Assembly: GCA_031548515.1 (NCBI GenBank)
Contig: JAVBRB010000022.1
Span: forward strand, 1 to 24,221
Direction: 5' to 3'
DNA from: UBA940 sp031548515
GTDB lineage: Bacteria > Bacteroidota > Bacteroidia > Bacteroidales > Rikenellaceae
DNA: 24,221 nt
Position numbers and translations under genes: made by a program. How positions within the stretch are numbered: position 1 is the stretch's first letter; every line of letters starts with the position of its first letter. Under the pieces are notes generated by a model. It saw only the letters and a program-made list of their open reading frames with translations, was not told the DNA's origin and ran no database searches. Positions 23,088 through 24,221 of this stretch are shown here, piece by piece.

Positions 23088-23864
23088 ATGAAAAAACTAA
23101 CTTTAATTGCCACAATTCTTATTACCGCAATCACATTCTCGTCCTGCTCTAAAAATGGCGACGGGGACGAAAACAATTTTTCTGTTAAACTCGTCAGCCA
23201 GCTTGTTGAACTTGAGGATGATAGTGCAAGTACATACACAGACCTTTTTTATTACGATTCTCAAAATAGAATAATAAAGATGGACGACAGCTGGGGCATT
23301 ATGACATTTGATTATTATTCTGATAAAGTTATCATTACAGAAAATGGATACGAAAAAATCTGTCATCTGAATAAGCAAGGCTATATTGAAACTCTGACAA
23401 TAGGATCATATACTTTTGAAAATCACACAACAGAATCATATACTTGTCATTATACTTACGATGCTAACGGTTATATGACTAAAATGACTTATGAATCCGA
23501 TGAGAGAGGTAGAGTAGAAGTCCAATGCGTTTGGAGCAATGGGGACTTGATCCGTGAAAGCGACGGAACTAACTACACTAATTATGAATATACGAAAACA
23601 GTAAATAAGACAAATTTTGATTTCGTAGCTTATGATGCTTGGGATGCGGTCAATGACCCTGCAAGCTATTTAAGAACAGCTACCAATGAATTATTTGGAA
23701 AAAGGAGCAAGCATTTAATAAAAGCTGTTAATACATATGACTACGGTCATGATGGGGGTGCAACCTTTGACTATGAGTTAGATTCCGATGGATGTCCGAC
23801 TAAAATTACTGCAACAAGGATTGATGACGGTGTGAAATATTATTCTATAATATCTTACAAATAG
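23088..23864 (+). CDS. Lipoprotein with YD-like beta repeats, 258 aa
   Basis: Signal peptide 1-19 with TFSSC (lipidated C20) followed by SKNGDGDEN, a spacer rich in Asp and Asn. The mature part shows repeating strands of the kind FYYDSQNRIIKM, CHLNKQGYIETLTI, YTYDANGYMTKMTY and YELDSDGCPTKITA, resembling the YD/RHS-like strands of Bacteroidales DUF4595-type lipoproteins. Probably attached to the outer membrane; ligand unknown. Second gene of a two-lipoprotein operon; the third long hairpin, H3, follows 18 bases after the stop and should end transcription. Confidence 0.82.
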   Translation: MKKLTLIATILITAITFSSCSKNGDGDENNFSVKLVSQLVELEDDSASTYTDLFYYDSQNRIIKMDDSWGIMTFDYYSDKVIITENGYEKICHLNKQGYIETLTIGSYTFENHTTESYTCHYTYDANGYMTKMTYESDERGRVEVQCVWSNGDLIRESDGTNYTNYEYTKTVNKTNFDFVAYDAWDAVNDPASYLRTATNELFGKRSKHLIKAVNTYDYGHDGGATFDYELDSDGCPTKITATRIDDGVKYYSIISYK

Positions 23865-23882
23865 TAGCTTCAAATTAATTCA

Positions 23883-23943
23883 GGACAGACTTGTGCGAAA
23901 GGGTTACTTATAAGACCCTTTGCACAGGTTTGTCCTTTCTTTT
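23883..23943 (+). terminator. Long hairpin H3 with T-tract after the lipoprotein operon
   Basis: Arms 23883-23904 and 23915-23935 pair over about 20 bp (GGACAGAC...AAAGGGT with ACCCTTT...GTTTGTCC), apical loop TACTTATAAG, followed by TTTCTTTTTTC. A good terminator and the third member of the H1/H2/H3 family. Confidence 0.8.
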
Positions 23944-24007
23944 TTCTTGTTTATCTCGCTAATTTTCACTAAATTTAGACTTTATAAACCATGAAATTTT
24001 AGCTAAA

Positions 24008-24221
24008 ATGAACAAGCAACCGAAAACAGAATGATATAGTGGTAATGATGAAGAACACCACTATATCGAAAAAATCGTCGCCTATTCAAAGGCCGACACA
24101 ATGGGAATGACCGTCTGATATTCCCCAAAAGATATCGCACCGCAGAGATTCGATTATGTCTTGCCGTCAGATGCCGATCCAAACAAACCTGTCAGGTTTA
24201 CTTTCTATAGGAACAGAGTGC
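24008..24221 (+). pseudogene. Reading frame interrupted by two TGA codons (partial)
   Basis: From the ATG at 24008 the frame runs to the right edge with protein-like content, broken only by TGA at 24032-24034 and 24116-24118. Both are followed by TAT-(AGT/TCC), so they read as *YS; restoring Trp gives plausible TEWYSGND and TVWYSPKD. Downstream residues such as RFDYVLPSDADPNKPVRF look like a real protein. Most likely a decaying gene with two TGG-to-TGA changes; UGA read as Trp is the exotic alternative. Other element genes (integrase, 321-aa) end in TGA and use TGG, so the host uses the standard code. Family not recognised. Confidence 0.5.
24033..24067. repeat. 11-bp perfect inverted repeat
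   Basis: GATATAGTGGT (24033-24043) and ACCACTATATC (24057-24067) with 13 bases between. It overlaps the first TGA of the broken frame. No T-run follows, so it is not a clear terminator. Confidence 0.55.

Larger units (their letters stand above)
13340..24221. mobile_element. Integrative element in tRNA-Arg (right end outside window)
   Basis: Everything right of the tRNA is more AT-rich than the core genes to the left, begins with a tyrosine recombinase, and carries mainly unrecognised genes, lipoproteins and a class A PBP module. No relaxase, coupling protein or transfer genes are visible, so it cannot be classed as conjugative, mobilizable or phage-derived from this window alone. Confidence 0.8.

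Noticed and set aside
24032..24118. Selenocysteine at the two TGA codons
   Set aside because: No Cys/Sec-like context is seen, the flanking residues favour Trp, and no SECIS-type loop is placed just after each TGA; the 11-bp inverted repeat lies at the first TGA only.
13340..24221. CRISPR array, insertion sequence or transposase
   Set aside because: The three long hairpins are thousands of bases apart and not spaced repeats; no transposase-like protein or IS ends were seen.

Overview
The window looks like a chromosomal segment of a Bacteroidales bacterium, perhaps Rikenellaceae/Alistipes-like (inference from a GC-rich backbone in this order, Bacteroidetes-type promoters TTTG-N19/20-TAnnTTTG, weak Shine-Dalgarno signals, a DUF3575-type outer-membrane protein and an IntDOT-like integrase). 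It has two halves that meet at a tRNA gene.

Left half (about 1-13340) is core chromosome. On the minus strand, read right to left: a DUF937/OmpA-domain envelope protein with its own terminator; a lipA-lipB-recJ operon (lipoate synthesis plus the RecJ exonuclease); then the rimP-nusA-infB operon (ribosome maturation, transcription elongation, translation initiation), with infB running off the left edge. The rimP operon has a near-perfect Bacteroidetes promoter placed just upstream of the hairpin that also ends recJ, so that hairpin lies in the rimP leader. A palindrome-ended intergenic repeat sits between rimP and nusA. After a 640-base gene-free stretch the plus strand carries a DUF3575-like outer-membrane protein, then coaD-lpxD-ruvC (coenzyme A, lipid A, Holliday junction resolution).

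Right half (from 13340 to the right edge) is an integrated mobile element, visibly more AT-rich. It begins at the 3' end of a tRNA-Arg(ACG) gene, followed by a tyrosine recombinase with a Cys at the first catalytic Arg position. Next come two unrecognised genes, an SF2-helicase-like protein whose Walker A lysine is an alanine, and a strongly AT-rich module: a single-TM protein converging on a two-gene minus-strand unit made of a class A penicillin-binding protein with no N-terminal membrane anchor and an overlapping multi-TM protein. Then follow a small 91-aa protein, a long intricately folded RNA leader, two lipoproteins, and a partial reading frame broken by two TGA codons, each at a position where Trp would fit. 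The right end of the element and its second attachment site are outside the window, and no relaxase or conjugation gene is visible.

Best candidates for something undescribed: the anchorless PBP plus membrane-protein module (18746-21469); a family of three related long hairpins, one after each of three separate gene units of the element (14693, 18635, 23883); and the nested-helix RNA leader at 22311-22451. All functional ideas about these are inference.
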